From Allobosea sp. 47.2.35 (GTDB taxonomy: Bacteria > Pseudomonadota > Alphaproteobacteria > Rhizobiales > Beijerinckiaceae): a stretch of 64,000 bases of DNA. A model generated the notes under the pieces. The model saw only the letters and a program-made list of their open reading frames with translations, was not told the origin of the DNA and did no database searches. Below are positions 23,867-35,041 of the stretch, piece after piece. Every line of letters starts with the position of its first letter. Position 1 is the stretch's first letter. The position numbers and the translations under genes are program-made. The stretch spans positions 186,001 through 250,000 of the forward strand of contig NZ_JANLGI010000004.1 in the NCBI RefSeq assembly GCF_024655635.1, in the 5' to 3' direction.

Positions 23867-24202
23867 ATGGCGCGCCTGACCAGCGATTTCTGGGTTTCGG
23901 CCTATTTGCGGCAGGCGGGGCTGGAAGGTCTCGTCGCCGTGCTGCGCCGTCGCGGCGCAAGCGAGGCAGGCGCCATTTTCGTCAAGCTCGACCGGTTGGA
24001 CGGCACCGCCGCGCTCTATGGCCCGGCGCCGCAGGCTCTGGCCGATGACGATGGCGAGCGCCGTTTCCAGCTCCTGCTCGATGCCGATCCGCTCGCGATC
24101 GAGGATCGCGTCGATCGCGAATTGCGTTTCGACGGCGATCTCTGGCTGGTCGAGATCGAGAACCGCGCCGGCGACCCGCGGCTCCAGCTCGTCGAGAGCT
24201 GA
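23867..24202 (+). CDS. DUF1491 family protein
   Basis: A 111-residue protein matching DUF1491: SDFWVSAYLR near the start, AIFVKLDRLDGTAALYGPAP in the middle and DGDLWLVEIENR near the end. It has an alpha/beta composition and no membrane segment, so it is probably cytoplasmic. It lies 15 bp after the membrane protein gene and completes an apparent three-gene operon with the kinase. Function is unknown. Confidence 0.85.
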   Translation: MARLTSDFWVSAYLRQAGLEGLVAVLRRRGASEAGAIFVKLDRLDGTAALYGPAPQALADDDGERRFQLLLDADPLAIEDRVDRELRFDGDLWLVEIENRAGDPRLQLVES

Positions 24203-24226
24203 CAGCGCTCGCTGACGCGCGACGGC

Positions 24227-25357
24227 TCAGCCTCGATCGCGCCGGCCGATCTTCCCGAGAACCTCCGACATGGCCGGCTGAACTTCCGGTCGGGCATTGC
24301 CGGCGCGCGAGGGTGTTCCGCTCGGGTCCATGGCCGGCTGGTGCTGGCCCCGCCGCTGCGGCGCGGCAGTGGTCGTGCCGGCGATGTGCATGGCGAGGCG
24401 GTAGGCGATGGCCGGCCTCACCGAGCGCATCAGCGCGACGAGCGCGAAGATGCGCTCGACCGAATGGGCGGTCTCGTCGCCGAGGCGGATCAGGAAGCGG
24501 GTCGCTTCCTCGACAGTGGTGCCGCTTGCTGTCAGCGCCAGCGCCGCGAGGTCCCGCGACGTATCGCCGGCCATGGCGGCGGCCAGGGTCGTGCCGCCGC
24601 CAAGGTGCTCGGCGATGGCGGCAAAGGCGGCGCCACGATCCTCGGCCGCAAGGTCGAGCCAGCCGGCGAAGACCGGACCGCTGAGGGCAGGGCGCCTTTC
24701 GCTGGGATGCAGGGCCTCGCGCGCCATCAGCGATTCGAGGACCGCGAGGCGCCTCTCCGCACCGGCATGGAGGAAGAGCGGCGCGAGCTCGAGATTGGAC
24801 AGGTCGGGGCGCGCCAGCAGGCCGGGCCGATAGGCGGGCTCCGTCCGCGCTCGCGCGATCAGGCTGTCGACGGCCGCGCGCGGCATCGGGGCATTGTGAT
24901 TGGCGATCAGGGCGAGGTCGAGCGCGTGGCTTTCATCCGCCACCAGCATGAGGACGGCCTGGGCCGTGAGGTCGGAGCGGACGGCGAGCGCTGCGCGCAT
25001 CGCCTCGTCCCCGGTTTCGACGAGGCGTTCGATTTCAGCCGCAGGGACGGGCATGCCATGGCGCAAGAGCTCGGCCAGCACCGCGCCGCCCTTCGCCGCG
25101 AGCCCGGCCAGGACCGGTGCGGGCGTATGCGGCCAGCCGGCGAGCTTGCGCGCCAGAATCAGCGCCGTCGCTTCGTCGATGCCCGGCAGCAGCGCCTCGG
25201 CCATCTCGCTGAAGGCGGCGAGATCGGCAGGCGAGGGCTGTGGCGACGACAGCAGCAGATCCGCCTTCACCCGCAGCGAGATCGGGCTGAGGTCGAGCCC
25301 GCCATCCCGCGCGAGGCGGGCGAGGTCGGCGAGTTCCTTGGAGACGGATGCAGGCAT
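24227..25357 (-). CDS. DUF2336 domain protein
   Basis: A 376-residue, mostly helical, Ala/Leu-rich protein with HEAT-like pairs of helices; it matches DUF2336, an alphaproteobacterial family of unknown role. Start taken at ATG 25357 (MPASVSKELAD); the frame continues to a GTG at 25405 with no support. It converges on the DUF1491 gene (24 bp between stops). A perfect CtrA box lies about 52 bp upstream of its start. Confidence 0.8.
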   Translation of the reverse strand: MPASVSKELADLARLARDGGLDLSPISLRVKADLLLSSPQPSPADLAAFSEMAEALLPGIDEATALILARKLAGWPHTPAPVLAGLAAKGGAVLAELLRHGMPVPAAEIERLVETGDEAMRAALAVRSDLTAQAVLMLVADESHALDLALIANHNAPMPRAAVDSLIARARTEPAYRPGLLARPDLSNLELAPLFLHAGAERRLAVLESLMAREALHPSERRPALSGPVFAGWLDLAAEDRGAAFAAIAEHLGGGTTLAAAMAGDTSRDLAALALTASGTTVEEATRFLIRLGDETAHSVERIFALVALMRSVRPAIAYRLAMHIAGTTTAAPQRRGQHQPAMDPSGTPSRAGNARPEVQPAMSEVLGKIGRRDRG

Positions 25358-25408
25358 GTGGGGCTCGGACCGGGAAACCGAAGATGCAGCACTATTAATC
25401 CCCACCCG

Positions 25409-25423
25409 TTAAGGCTGCGTTAA
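25409..25423. promoter_or_regulatory. Perfect CtrA-box match TTAA-N7-TTAA
   Basis: TTAA (25409-25412), 7-nt spacer GGCTGCG, TTAA (25420-25423). It sits in the divergent interval between the DUF2336 gene (start 25357, minus) and the 69-residue gene at 25527 (plus); a further TTAA half-site lies at 25395-25398. A CcrM-type GANTC site (GACTC) is at 25459-25463. Confidence 0.62.
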
Positions 25424-25526
25424 CCATGTCCGGGCCTGATGAGCTTGCGGGGCCTTGCGACTCGGTGCTGCCCGCACCTCGCCTGCCTTCGCGTTGCAAC
25501 TCTGGCGCTGGACAAGGAGGCGCATC

Positions 25527-25736
25527 ATGGCCGTCGTCATCCCCTTTGCGCCGCAGCGGCGCCCGCAGCCGGCTTCGGCCTCATTCCCTCCGTCGCAGAC
25601 GGCGGAAATCCTGTTCTTCACGGGCGTTCGCTACGAGCGCGCGCCCGAAGCCCGACCACAGGCCGCCAAGGCTTCAGCGACCGGGCGCGTCCGCAAGGCC
25701 GCGGCACGCAAGAGCGCCCGCAGGCAGCCTGCGTGA
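25527..25736 (+). CDS. Small conserved basic protein, unknown
   Basis: A 69-residue protein with a strong AAGGAGG ribosome site 7 nt before ATG 25527. The start MAVVIPFAPQRRP and the central AEILFFTGVRYER look conserved in pattern, and the C-terminus is Arg/Lys/Ala-rich, suggesting nucleic-acid or anionic-surface contact. The last codons overlap the GTG start of the lipoprotein gene (GTGA), so translation is coupled. Too short to assign a role. Confidence 0.75.
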   Translation: MAVVIPFAPQRRPQPASASFPPSQTAEILFFTGVRYERAPEARPQAAKASATGRVRKAAARKSARRQPA

Positions 25737-26497
25737 CACAGGGGCCGGCCAAGCTGCTGCTCGCCTTGCTGGCGGCTGCGTCGGTTTCGGCCTGCACCGC
25801 CACCACGGGCGATCTCGGCCGTCCGCGGCCGACGGTCTGGACGCAGCTGATCGCGCCCGAAGCGGGTTTCTGGTCGGCCACCATGCGCGGCGAGCAGGCA
25901 TCCTATTTCCGCCTGACCGATGACGAGGAGCAGATGCGCGATCGCGCCTGGCGCTTCGTCATGCCTTCCAGCCCGAACAGCGTCTTCCAGGGCGAGGTTT
26001 CCAATCTCGCCCATACGCGCATCCTGCCGGTCGCGGCTCAGTCGACCGATGTCTCCGACTATTTCCGCGGGTTGACCTCGATCTCCTTCGCCTCTCAGGC
26101 CTCGCGCTACAACCGGCTGGCGGAGGACGCCAATGCCGACCGCCTGCTGATCGGCCCGTTCCGCGCTAATGCGGGGCGCGTCGTGAACATGGACCGGGTG
26201 CGCATGCGCACGGCCGAATCGTCGCCAGATGTCGCGCCCGACAAGCAGGAGCCGGCGATGGCGCGCGTTGTCGAGAACGAGGGGCTGGTCTTCTGGGTCT
26301 GCGAGCGCGTCGATTTCCGTATCCGCAGCTACCGTTACGCGCTGGCCAATCTCGTCGTCGAGATGCCGTCGCGTGAGGCCGTGAAGGCCGAGCGCGCGAT
26401 CATGGCGCTGGAGATGGAAGCCAAGCCGCTCTGTCAGATGCCGCTCAACGGCGCCTTCGGCGAAGGCGGCAAGCGTCCCGTTGTCTACAAGGGCTGA
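25733..26497 (+). CDS. Predicted lipoprotein, unknown
   Basis: 254 residues from a GTG start at 25733 that overlaps the previous stop. The N-terminus is a lipoprotein signal: hydrophobic LLLALLAAA followed by lipobox VSAC (Cys21). The mature part begins with a likely flexible TATTGDLGRPRPTV and then a mixed alpha/beta domain; no family recognised. Expected location is the periplasmic face of a membrane. It converges, with one base between stops, on the DUF1254-like gene. Coupling to the 69-residue gene places it downstream of a CtrA box. Confidence 0.8.
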   Translation: MTQGPAKLLLALLAAASVSACTATTGDLGRPRPTVWTQLIAPEAGFWSATMRGEQASYFRLTDDEEQMRDRAWRFVMPSSPNSVFQGEVSNLAHTRILPVAAQSTDVSDYFRGLTSISFASQASRYNRLAEDANADRLLIGPFRANAGRVVNMDRVRMRTAESSPDVAPDKQEPAMARVVENEGLVFWVCERVDFRIRSYRYALANLVVEMPSREAVKAERAIMALEMEAKPLCQMPLNGAFGEGGKRPVVYKG

Positions 26498-26498
26498 G

Positions 26499-27131
26499 CT
26501 AGTTCGCAGCTCCACAGGCGACGCCTGTCGCGAGCGCCTCCGCATCGACCCGGTCGGAGGGTAGGCGCTGCAGGACACGCGCGACGATCAGGCCCTGCTC
26601 GGTATCGGAGACGATGCGCAGCTCCCGGCTGGTCTCGCCCTCCTCGTCGGCGGCGATGCGCTCGTCGCGCTGGGCCTCGGTCATCACCAGGAATTCCAGC
26701 ATGCCGCGGATCGCCGCCCGGTCGGTGATCGCATAGAGCACGCCGCCGCCTTGCCGGTGCAGCGTCAGGCCGAGCGGTAGCGTGCCGGTGCGGGCGACGA
26801 TCCGCATCGGCCCGGCCGAGAGGTCGTAGCTGCAGATGGCCGTGACGACATTGGGGTCGGCCTCGCGCAGGGCCGGCAGGCCGCGGCTGTTGCCGGGTGA
26901 GGGCACCGGCTCGGCATGGCCCTCGGTGCCGAGCTCGCGATAGGCATGCGCGGCGTCGTGCCGGGAGAGGGCGGGAATCGTCAGCACCGTCACGATATGC
27001 ACGATCGCCGCGAGGATGAGCCCGGCCAGCGTCGTCATGACGAAGCGCGCGAACCCGGCGCGCAGGCGCGGCCGCCAGCCGGCGAAAGGCGCATCGCGCC
27101 GTTCCGGCGGATCGTGGCCGACGGCGCTCAT
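26499..27131 (-). CDS. DUF1254-like membrane protein
   Basis: A 210-residue protein with one membrane helix at about 34-54 (TTLAGLILAAIVHIVTVLTI) and a periplasmic domain. The pattern resembles the DUF1254-type partner that follows DUF1214 genes in Rhizobiales. ATG 27131 overlaps the DUF1214 stop (ATGA), so the pair is translationally coupled. Position behind a PBP1A gene suggests an envelope role, which is inference. Confidence 0.7.
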   Translation of the reverse strand: MSAVGHDPPERRDAPFAGWRPRLRAGFARFVMTTLAGLILAAIVHIVTVLTIPALSRHDAAHAYRELGTEGHAEPVPSPGNSRGLPALREADPNVVTAICSYDLSAGPMRIVARTGTLPLGLTLHRQGGGVLYAITDRAAIRGMLEFLVMTEAQRDERIAADEEGETSRELRIVSDTEQGLIVARVLQRLPSDRVDAEALATGVACGAAN

Positions 27132-27703
27132 CGGCAATCGACGCGCGAGACGCGCGGCAGGTTGCTGGCGCGCGTCTCGCCGGTCTGGCTGGAGATCGGC
27201 GTATCGTAGAGCCGCAGGCGGATCTGGAAGCGTCCGCTTGCTGGCAGGGGCAGCCAGTTGCCGGCCTCGGGGGTGGAGGACGCGGCGATGGCAAGGCCGC
27301 CATCCTCCGGGCGGACGATCTCTGAATCGGTGAAGCTCGTGCGCTCCAGCGGCAGGCGGAAGGGCAGCCCGTCGCTATCGGTGATGCCGATGGTCCAGCC
27401 GCGCGTCGTCGGCGTCGCGCCGGAGAGCCGGTAGCGGCAGCGCCCGTCCAGCGTCTGCCCCGCATCGTCCCGCTCGGCGATCAGCTCCAGTCCTTCGCCG
27501 GAGCCAAACGGCAGATGGACGCCGCGGGCGAGATAGGCGCGCATATAGGGATCGACCTCGCGGCTGCCGCTGCGCGGCCAGGCCGTCCAGGCGCCGACCT
27601 CGACCTTGCCGATGGCGGGGCGCCCGGCAACGGCCCAATGCGCGGAGCCGAGGCCGAGCCCGGCTCCGAGGGCGAGGATATAGGCGAGATCGAGAATCCG
27701 CAC
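27128..27703 (-). CDS. DUF1214 domain exported protein
   Basis: 191 residues from GTG 27703, chosen because GGAAGG lies 5 nt upstream and the product then begins with a clean signal-anchor (RILDLAYILALGAGLGLGSA). The body (GKVEVGAWTAWPRSGS, later GWTIGITDSDGLP) fits DUF1214, a beta-rich periplasmic domain. It is coupled to the DUF1254-like gene and lies 75 bp after the PBP1A stop on the same strand. Function of the pair is unknown. Confidence 0.8.
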   Translation of the reverse strand: MRILDLAYILALGAGLGLGSAHWAVAGRPAIGKVEVGAWTAWPRSGSREVDPYMRAYLARGVHLPFGSGEGLELIAERDDAGQTLDGRCRYRLSGATPTTRGWTIGITDSDGLPFRLPLERTSFTDSEIVRPEDGGLAIAASSTPEAGNWLPLPASGRFQIRLRLYDTPISSQTGETRASNLPRVSRVDCR

Positions 27704-27778
27704 GTCGTCCTTCCGCCTGGGAGAGGCATCCGCGGCGGAGTTGATCCGCCGCACCCGCTGACGTCAACAGCCGTAGCC

Positions 27779-30001
27779 TCAGCGCACCCGCGGTTCGTTG
27801 CCCGATATCTCGCGGCTGCCGACCTGGATGGGGCGGTTCGCGACGCGTCGCGGCTCGACGGCCTTGAACATCGAGCCGACGGCCGAGAGCACCTCGAAGG
27901 ACTGGCGCGGCATATGGCCGGCGCCGGGGCCGGATACCGTGCTGGCTGGCGTCGCGGCACTGCCGGCCTTGGCGACCGCCGCGCCCTTCGGATCGATAGC
28001 GGGCACGCCGGGAATGGGCTTCAGCTCCAGCCCCTGGTGGGCGAACTGCATGATTTCCTTCCACGTCATCGCCGGCAGCGAGCCGCCGGTCATGTTCGCG
28101 GTCTCGGCGGAATTGTCGTTGCCGAACCAGACGGCGCCGACGAGGTTGCCGGAATAGCCGACATACCAGGCGTCCTTGTAGCCGTTGGTCGTGCCGGTCT
28201 TGCCGGCGGTGATGACTCCGTCGAGCGCGGCGCGACGCGCCGTGCCCTCGGTCGGCACCTTCGAGAGCATGAAGTTCATGTCCTGCGCCACCAGCGGGCT
28301 CAGCACCTGCTTCGGCTCTGGCTCGTCGCGGTCGTGACGGTAAATCACGTCGCCCTGCGAATTGGCGATCTCGATCGCGGCATAGGGCTTGGCCCGGCGC
28401 CCGCCATTGGCGAGCACGGAATAGCCGGCGGCCATGTCGATGACCGTTACCTCGCCCGCGCCGATCGGCAGCGAGACCGTGTCGGTCAGCGGCGTGGTCA
28501 GGCCCATGGCATGGGCCGTCTCGATGATCTTCTTGCGGCCGATCGTGGCCGCGCGCGCCTCATGTGTCTCGCCGGTGGCGCGGCCGATGGCGATCGACAT
28601 CTGCACGGGGATCGTATTGATCGACTTTGCCAGCGCCACCGTCAGCGGCATCGAGCCGGCATAGGAGCGTCCGTAATTGTTCGGGCACCAGTTGCCGATG
28701 CAGACCGGCCGGTCGGTGACGATGGTATTCGGCTTGTAGAGCCCGGCCGAGAGCGCGGCGGCATAGACGAAGGGCTTGAACGAGGAGCCGGGCTGGCGCT
28801 GGCCCGCGGTCGCGCGGTTGAACTGGCTCGCGCCATAATCCCGCCCGCCGACGATGGCACGCACCGCCCCGTCCGGGTCCATCACGACGGTCGCAGCCTG
28901 CTTAACCCGATAGCCGGGGCCGTGCTGGCGCAGGATGGACTCCACCGCCTCGTCGGCGCGCTCCTGGATCGCGGAATCATGCGGCGTCTTCACCGTCAGC
29001 ACGCGATCGGCGCCGAGCTTGCCCTCGGATGCAAGTTCCTTCACCGCATCGAAGGCCCAGTCGAGATAGTAGTCGGGGCTGGAATCGCGCTTGCGGTCGA
29101 TCGGCGTCGCCGGATTGCGCTTGGCGCTGTCGACCTGGCCGGCGGTCATGAAACCGGCATCGACCATGGCGTTGAGCACATCGTTGGCCCGCGCACGTGC
29201 GGCGGGCAGGTTGACATGAGGGGCGTATTTCGTCGGCGCCTTGAACAGGCCGGCGAGCATGGCGGCCTCGGCCAGCGAGACGTCCCGCACCGACTTGCCG
29301 AAATAATACTCCGCCGCGGCCGCCGCGCCGAAGGTGCCCCCGCCCATATAGGCCCGGTCGAGATAGAGCTTGAGGATTTCGTTCTTGCTCAGCCGCGTCT
29401 CCAGCCACAAGGCGAGGAAGGCCTCCTTGATCTTGCGGTCGAGCGAGCGCTCATTGTTGAGGAAGAGGTTCTTGGCGAGCTGCTGGGTCAGCGACGAGCC
29501 GCCCTGGACGACGCCGGAGGCGCGCGTATTGACCAGCAGCGCCCGCGAGGTGCCGATCAGATCGATGCCGAAATGGTCGTAGAAGCGGCGATCTTCGGTG
29601 GCGAGCACGGCCTTGAGCAGATGGTCCGGCATCTCCTCCAGCTTCAGCGAATCGTCATGCCGGGCGCCGCGATGGCCGAGCGGCGCACCGTAGCGATCGA
29701 GGAAGGTGACGGCGAAGACCTGGTTCTTCAGCGCCTCGTCATTACCGATGCGGAAAGAGGGCAAGGCCAGCATCAGCAGGATGATGGCGCCGACGATGCC
29801 GATATTCAGCCCTTCGCTGGCAAACTCAGCGGCGACGCGCTTGCCGCCGCTGACGGTCAGCCGGTCGGCAACGCTGCGGATGCGCTCATGGATTTCGCCC
29901 GCGCGGCGCCCGGCGCCCCACAGGCTGGCGTCCAGCCACGAGTCGGCGGCCAGCGCGAAGCGCTTCAGCCGCGTCCTCCAGCCCGCCTTCCTGAACTCCA
30001 T
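27779..30001 (-). CDS. Penicillin-binding protein 1A-type transglycosylase/transpeptidase
   Basis: A 740-residue bifunctional class A PBP. A cytoplasmic N-terminus and membrane helix (about 65-82) lead to a GT51 domain with Glu136 in ATEDRRFYDHFG and QGGSSLTQQLAKN. The transpeptidase domain has Ser406 in SSFK, the SIN triad (460-462) and KTGT (601-604). It polymerises lipid II and cross-links peptidoglycan at the periplasmic face. The C-terminal ~90 residues are Ala/Pro-rich and probably flexible. It diverges from the cysteine-cluster gene; DUF1214/DUF1254-like genes follow on the same strand. Confidence 0.94.
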   Translation of the reverse strand: MEFRKAGWRTRLKRFALAADSWLDASLWGAGRRAGEIHERIRSVADRLTVSGGKRVAAEFASEGLNIGIVGAIILLMLALPSFRIGNDEALKNQVFAVTFLDRYGAPLGHRGARHDDSLKLEEMPDHLLKAVLATEDRRFYDHFGIDLIGTSRALLVNTRASGVVQGGSSLTQQLAKNLFLNNERSLDRKIKEAFLALWLETRLSKNEILKLYLDRAYMGGGTFGAAAAAEYYFGKSVRDVSLAEAAMLAGLFKAPTKYAPHVNLPAARARANDVLNAMVDAGFMTAGQVDSAKRNPATPIDRKRDSSPDYYLDWAFDAVKELASEGKLGADRVLTVKTPHDSAIQERADEAVESILRQHGPGYRVKQAATVVMDPDGAVRAIVGGRDYGASQFNRATAGQRQPGSSFKPFVYAAALSAGLYKPNTIVTDRPVCIGNWCPNNYGRSYAGSMPLTVALAKSINTIPVQMSIAIGRATGETHEARAATIGRKKIIETAHAMGLTTPLTDTVSLPIGAGEVTVIDMAAGYSVLANGGRRAKPYAAIEIANSQGDVIYRHDRDEPEPKQVLSPLVAQDMNFMLSKVPTEGTARRAALDGVITAGKTGTTNGYKDAWYVGYSGNLVGAVWFGNDNSAETANMTGGSLPAMTWKEIMQFAHQGLELKPIPGVPAIDPKGAAVAKAGSAATPASTVSGPGAGHMPRQSFEVLSAVGSMFKAVEPRRVANRPIQVGSREISGNEPRVR

Positions 30002-30235
30002 GGCCGTCCCAGGCTTTCCGAATGGCCCCCGTCTAAGTCCTGCCGCGTGCCCGCCGTCTTGGCAACAGGTGAGCGCCAGGGAATGGACACATAGGCATGT
30101 CCGGCGCCCGGATAAGAGGCGGGACGGTAAATTTCATCCCTGGGACCGTAAACTGCGCCGAAGGCTGTGCCATCGCGACCAAGGGGGGACCGCGACGGTC
30201 TTCCATCTTGGCCTCCGTCGGCGCATAAGCCTGCC

Positions 30236-30730
30236 ATGACGCGAAACCCGCCGAACGAGCAGCCCTTCTGGCTGACGACGCCGCTGGAGGCGATGACGAC
30301 GGAGCAATGGGAATCGCTCTGCGACGGCTGCGGCCGCTGCTGCCTCGTCAAGCTGGAGGATGAGGATACCGGGCGCATCTTCGCCACCGATGTCGGCTGC
30401 CGCCTGTTCGAGGCCGGCACCTGCCGCTGCAGGGACTATCCCAACCGCTCGCAGAAGGTGCCGGATTGCGTGACGCTGACGCCCGAGGAGGTGCGCACGC
30501 TGCCCTGGCTGCCGCCGACCTGCGGCTACCGCCTCGTCGCCGAGGGCAAGGACCTGCCCTGGTGGCATCCGCTGGTCTCGGGCGATCCCGAGACGGTGGT
30601 CGCGGCCGGTGTCTCCGTGCGCGGCCGCGTCTTCGCCAACGAGGACGAGGTGCCCGAGGAGGAGGTGGCCGAGCGCATCGTCAACTGGCCGCTGCGCTGG
30701 CCCCGGGCCGCGCGGGGGAAGGGAGCCTGA
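30236..30730 (+). CDS. YcgN family cysteine-cluster protein (UPF0260)
   Basis: A 164-residue protein rich in spaced cysteines: CDGCGRCC near residue 30, then [13 protein letters not shown] and TCGYR. This is the YcgN/UPF0260 pattern, thought to bind metal or an Fe-S cluster; function is unknown. ATG 30236 gives the usual family start just before the [10 protein letters not shown] segment. It stands alone, divergent from the PBP1A gene. Confidence 0.85.
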   Translation: MTRNPPNEQPFWLTTPLEAMTTEQWESLCDGCGRCCLVKLEDEDTGRIFATDVGCRLFEAGTCRCRDYPNRSQKVPDCVTLTPEEVRTLPWLPPTCGYRLVAEGKDLPWWHPLVSGDPETVVAAGVSVRGRVFANEDEVPEEEVAERIVNWPLRWPRAARGKGA

Positions 30731-30917
30731 CGCAACCCAGCCGTGCTATTGCGCTGCATCAGCCGATGCTGCACACGCTCATTGATTGTTCATGTCGTTT
30801 TCGGCATGAGCGCCTCATCCCAGCGGTCGATGACCCCGAGTCATTGGCGGCACGCACACGAAACTTTCACGCCGGCGCGGCGTTTGCCTCGTCCGGTTGA
30901 ACAGAAGAGGCTATGTG

Positions 30918-33602
<2,685 letters not shown>

Positions 33603-33611
33603 GAACCCGTC

Positions 33612-34322
33612 ATGGCATCGAAGCTCACCACCATCGGCTTCGATGCCGACGACACGCTCTGGCAGAACGAGCAGTTCTTCCGGATGACAGAGGATCGCTT
33701 CGTCGCGCTGCTTGGCGAGCATGGCGAGGCGGCCGAGATTTCCGGGCGCCTGCTCGAAGCCGAAAAGCGCAATCTCGGCTTCTACGGTTTCGGCATCAAG
33801 GGCTTCGTGCTCTCGATGATCGAGACGGCGATCGAGATCACGCGGGGACAGGTCCCTGCTTCGGTCATCGGCGAAATCCTCGCCGCCGGCCGCGAGATGG
33901 CGGCCCATCCCGTCGAGACGCTGCCGCATGTTCAGGAGACGCTTGCAGCGCTTTCCGGTGACTACAGGCTGGTGCTGATCACAAAGGGCGATCTTTTCGA
34001 CCAGGAGCGCAAGCTCGCTCAGTCCGGCCTCGGCGATTTCTTCCATGCGGTCGAGATCGTCAGCGACAAGAAGCCGGATACCTATGGCCGCATCTTCGAT
34101 CGCCATGGTGACGGGGCAGGGCGGGCGATGATGGTCGGCAATTCCCTGAAATCCGATATCCTGCCGGCATTGGAGGCCGGTTCCTGGGCGGTCCATGTGC
34201 CGCATGAATTGACCTGGGTGCTGGAACATGCCGAGGAGCCGGCGGGGCATGATCGCTATCGCAGGATCGGCGACCTCGGTGGGCTGACGGCGATTCTACG
34301 GGAACTTGGCCCGGCCGCCTGA
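33612..34322 (+). CDS. HAD family hydrolase
   Basis: A 236-residue HAD-superfamily phosphatase. Motif I is FDADDTLW (DxDxT form, nucleophile Asp10), motif II is the ITKG segment near residue 123, and motifs III/IV are KKPD and VGNSLKSDI. A helical cap lies between motifs I and II. Substrate is not predictable; such proteins dephosphorylate sugar phosphates, nucleotides or phosphoglycolate. It starts 9 bp after ppdK and is probably co-transcribed. Confidence 0.85.
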   Translation: MASKLTTIGFDADDTLWQNEQFFRMTEDRFVALLGEHGEAAEISGRLLEAEKRNLGFYGFGIKGFVLSMIETAIEITRGQVPASVIGEILAAGREMAAHPVETLPHVQETLAALSGDYRLVLITKGDLFDQERKLAQSGLGDFFHAVEIVSDKKPDTYGRIFDRHGDGAGRAMMVGNSLKSDILPALEAGSWAVHVPHELTWVLEHAEEPAGHDRYRRIGDLGGLTAILRELGPAA

Positions 34323-34550
34323 TTCCGGCAGGTTCGGGGCCCTTGCTGGACCCTTCTTGCATTTCGTGCTATCCGCACCGATGTATGACGAGATGCGGCC
34401 GGGTTCTGGCCAATCCTCCGCGCGGGCAATCCGGTCGGCGGGCACGATTCAGATCCACCACACATCGCTACAATACCATTGCAAGGCGTCCGCGCGTCGA
34501 GCTCTGGGTCGCAACGATACGCGGATCTGAAACGTAAGGATTCCAGAACT

Positions 34551-34760
34551 ATGGAAAAGGGCACCGTGAAGTGGTTCAACGCCACCAAGGGCTACGGCTT
34601 CATCACCCCTGAGAACGGCGGCCAGGACGTGTTCGTCCACATCTCCGCTGTCGAGCGCGCGGGTCTCCGCGAGCTGCGCGACGGCCAGGTCGTCTCCTAC
34701 GAACTCGTTGCCGATCGCAAGACCGGCAAGACCTCGGCCGGCAACCTCGTCGTCGCCTGA
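34551..34760 (+). CDS. Cold shock protein (CspA family)
   Basis: A 69-residue OB-fold cold-shock domain with RNP1 KGYGFITP and RNP2 DVFVHIS. It binds single-stranded RNA/DNA as an RNA chaperone. The gene-free leader of about 228 bp upstream fits the long regulatory 5' UTR usual for csp genes; no structure was modelled. It is followed by a DEAD-box helicase and IF-1 gene. Confidence 0.95.
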   Translation: MEKGTVKWFNATKGYGFITPENGGQDVFVHISAVERAGLRELRDGQVVSYELVADRKTGKTSAGNLVVA

Positions 34761-34854
34761 GCTGATACTGATCGACCGGGAGAGCCTGGATCATCGCGCG
34801 TCCGATAGGACGCGGTCACGATGATCGATCTCTTAGTTATCGCAGCGGATTTCT

Positions 34855-34887
34855 CCGAAAAGTGGAAGCCACTTTTCGGTCCGATGC
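34855..34887. repeat. Dispersed palindrome, copy 1 (CCGAAAAGTGG / CCACTTTTCGG)
   Basis: CCGAAAAGTGG (34855-34865) and CCACTTTTCGG (34869-34879) form an 11-bp stem with a 3-nt loop, followed by the shared flank TCCGATGCT. A second copy with the same core and flank is at 61421-61472. It lies between cspA and the helicase gene and contains the first bases of an artefactual upstream extension of the helicase frame. Confidence 0.75.
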
Positions 34888-35041
34888 TATAGCGGCTCCG
34901 GTCCACGACAAGCCTGCCGGCGCTGTGGCTAGCGGTTCGCCGGCAGGTCCGACTATTTGTGAATTCAGGCCGGATGCGAGCCTGCGGCGCAGCCGAAACC
35001 CACATGCGCCCCTCGCATCGCGGCGTCCGGAAAGATCCTTC

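Noticed and set aside
27515..30094. 859-codon plus-strand open frame
   Set aside because: Antisense shadow of PBP1A and DUF1214 genes; His/Arg/Gly-biased, no motif.
34862..35041. 60-residue N-terminal extension of the DEAD-box helicase
   Set aside because: Its start falls inside a dispersed palindrome and the extension has no helicase similarity.
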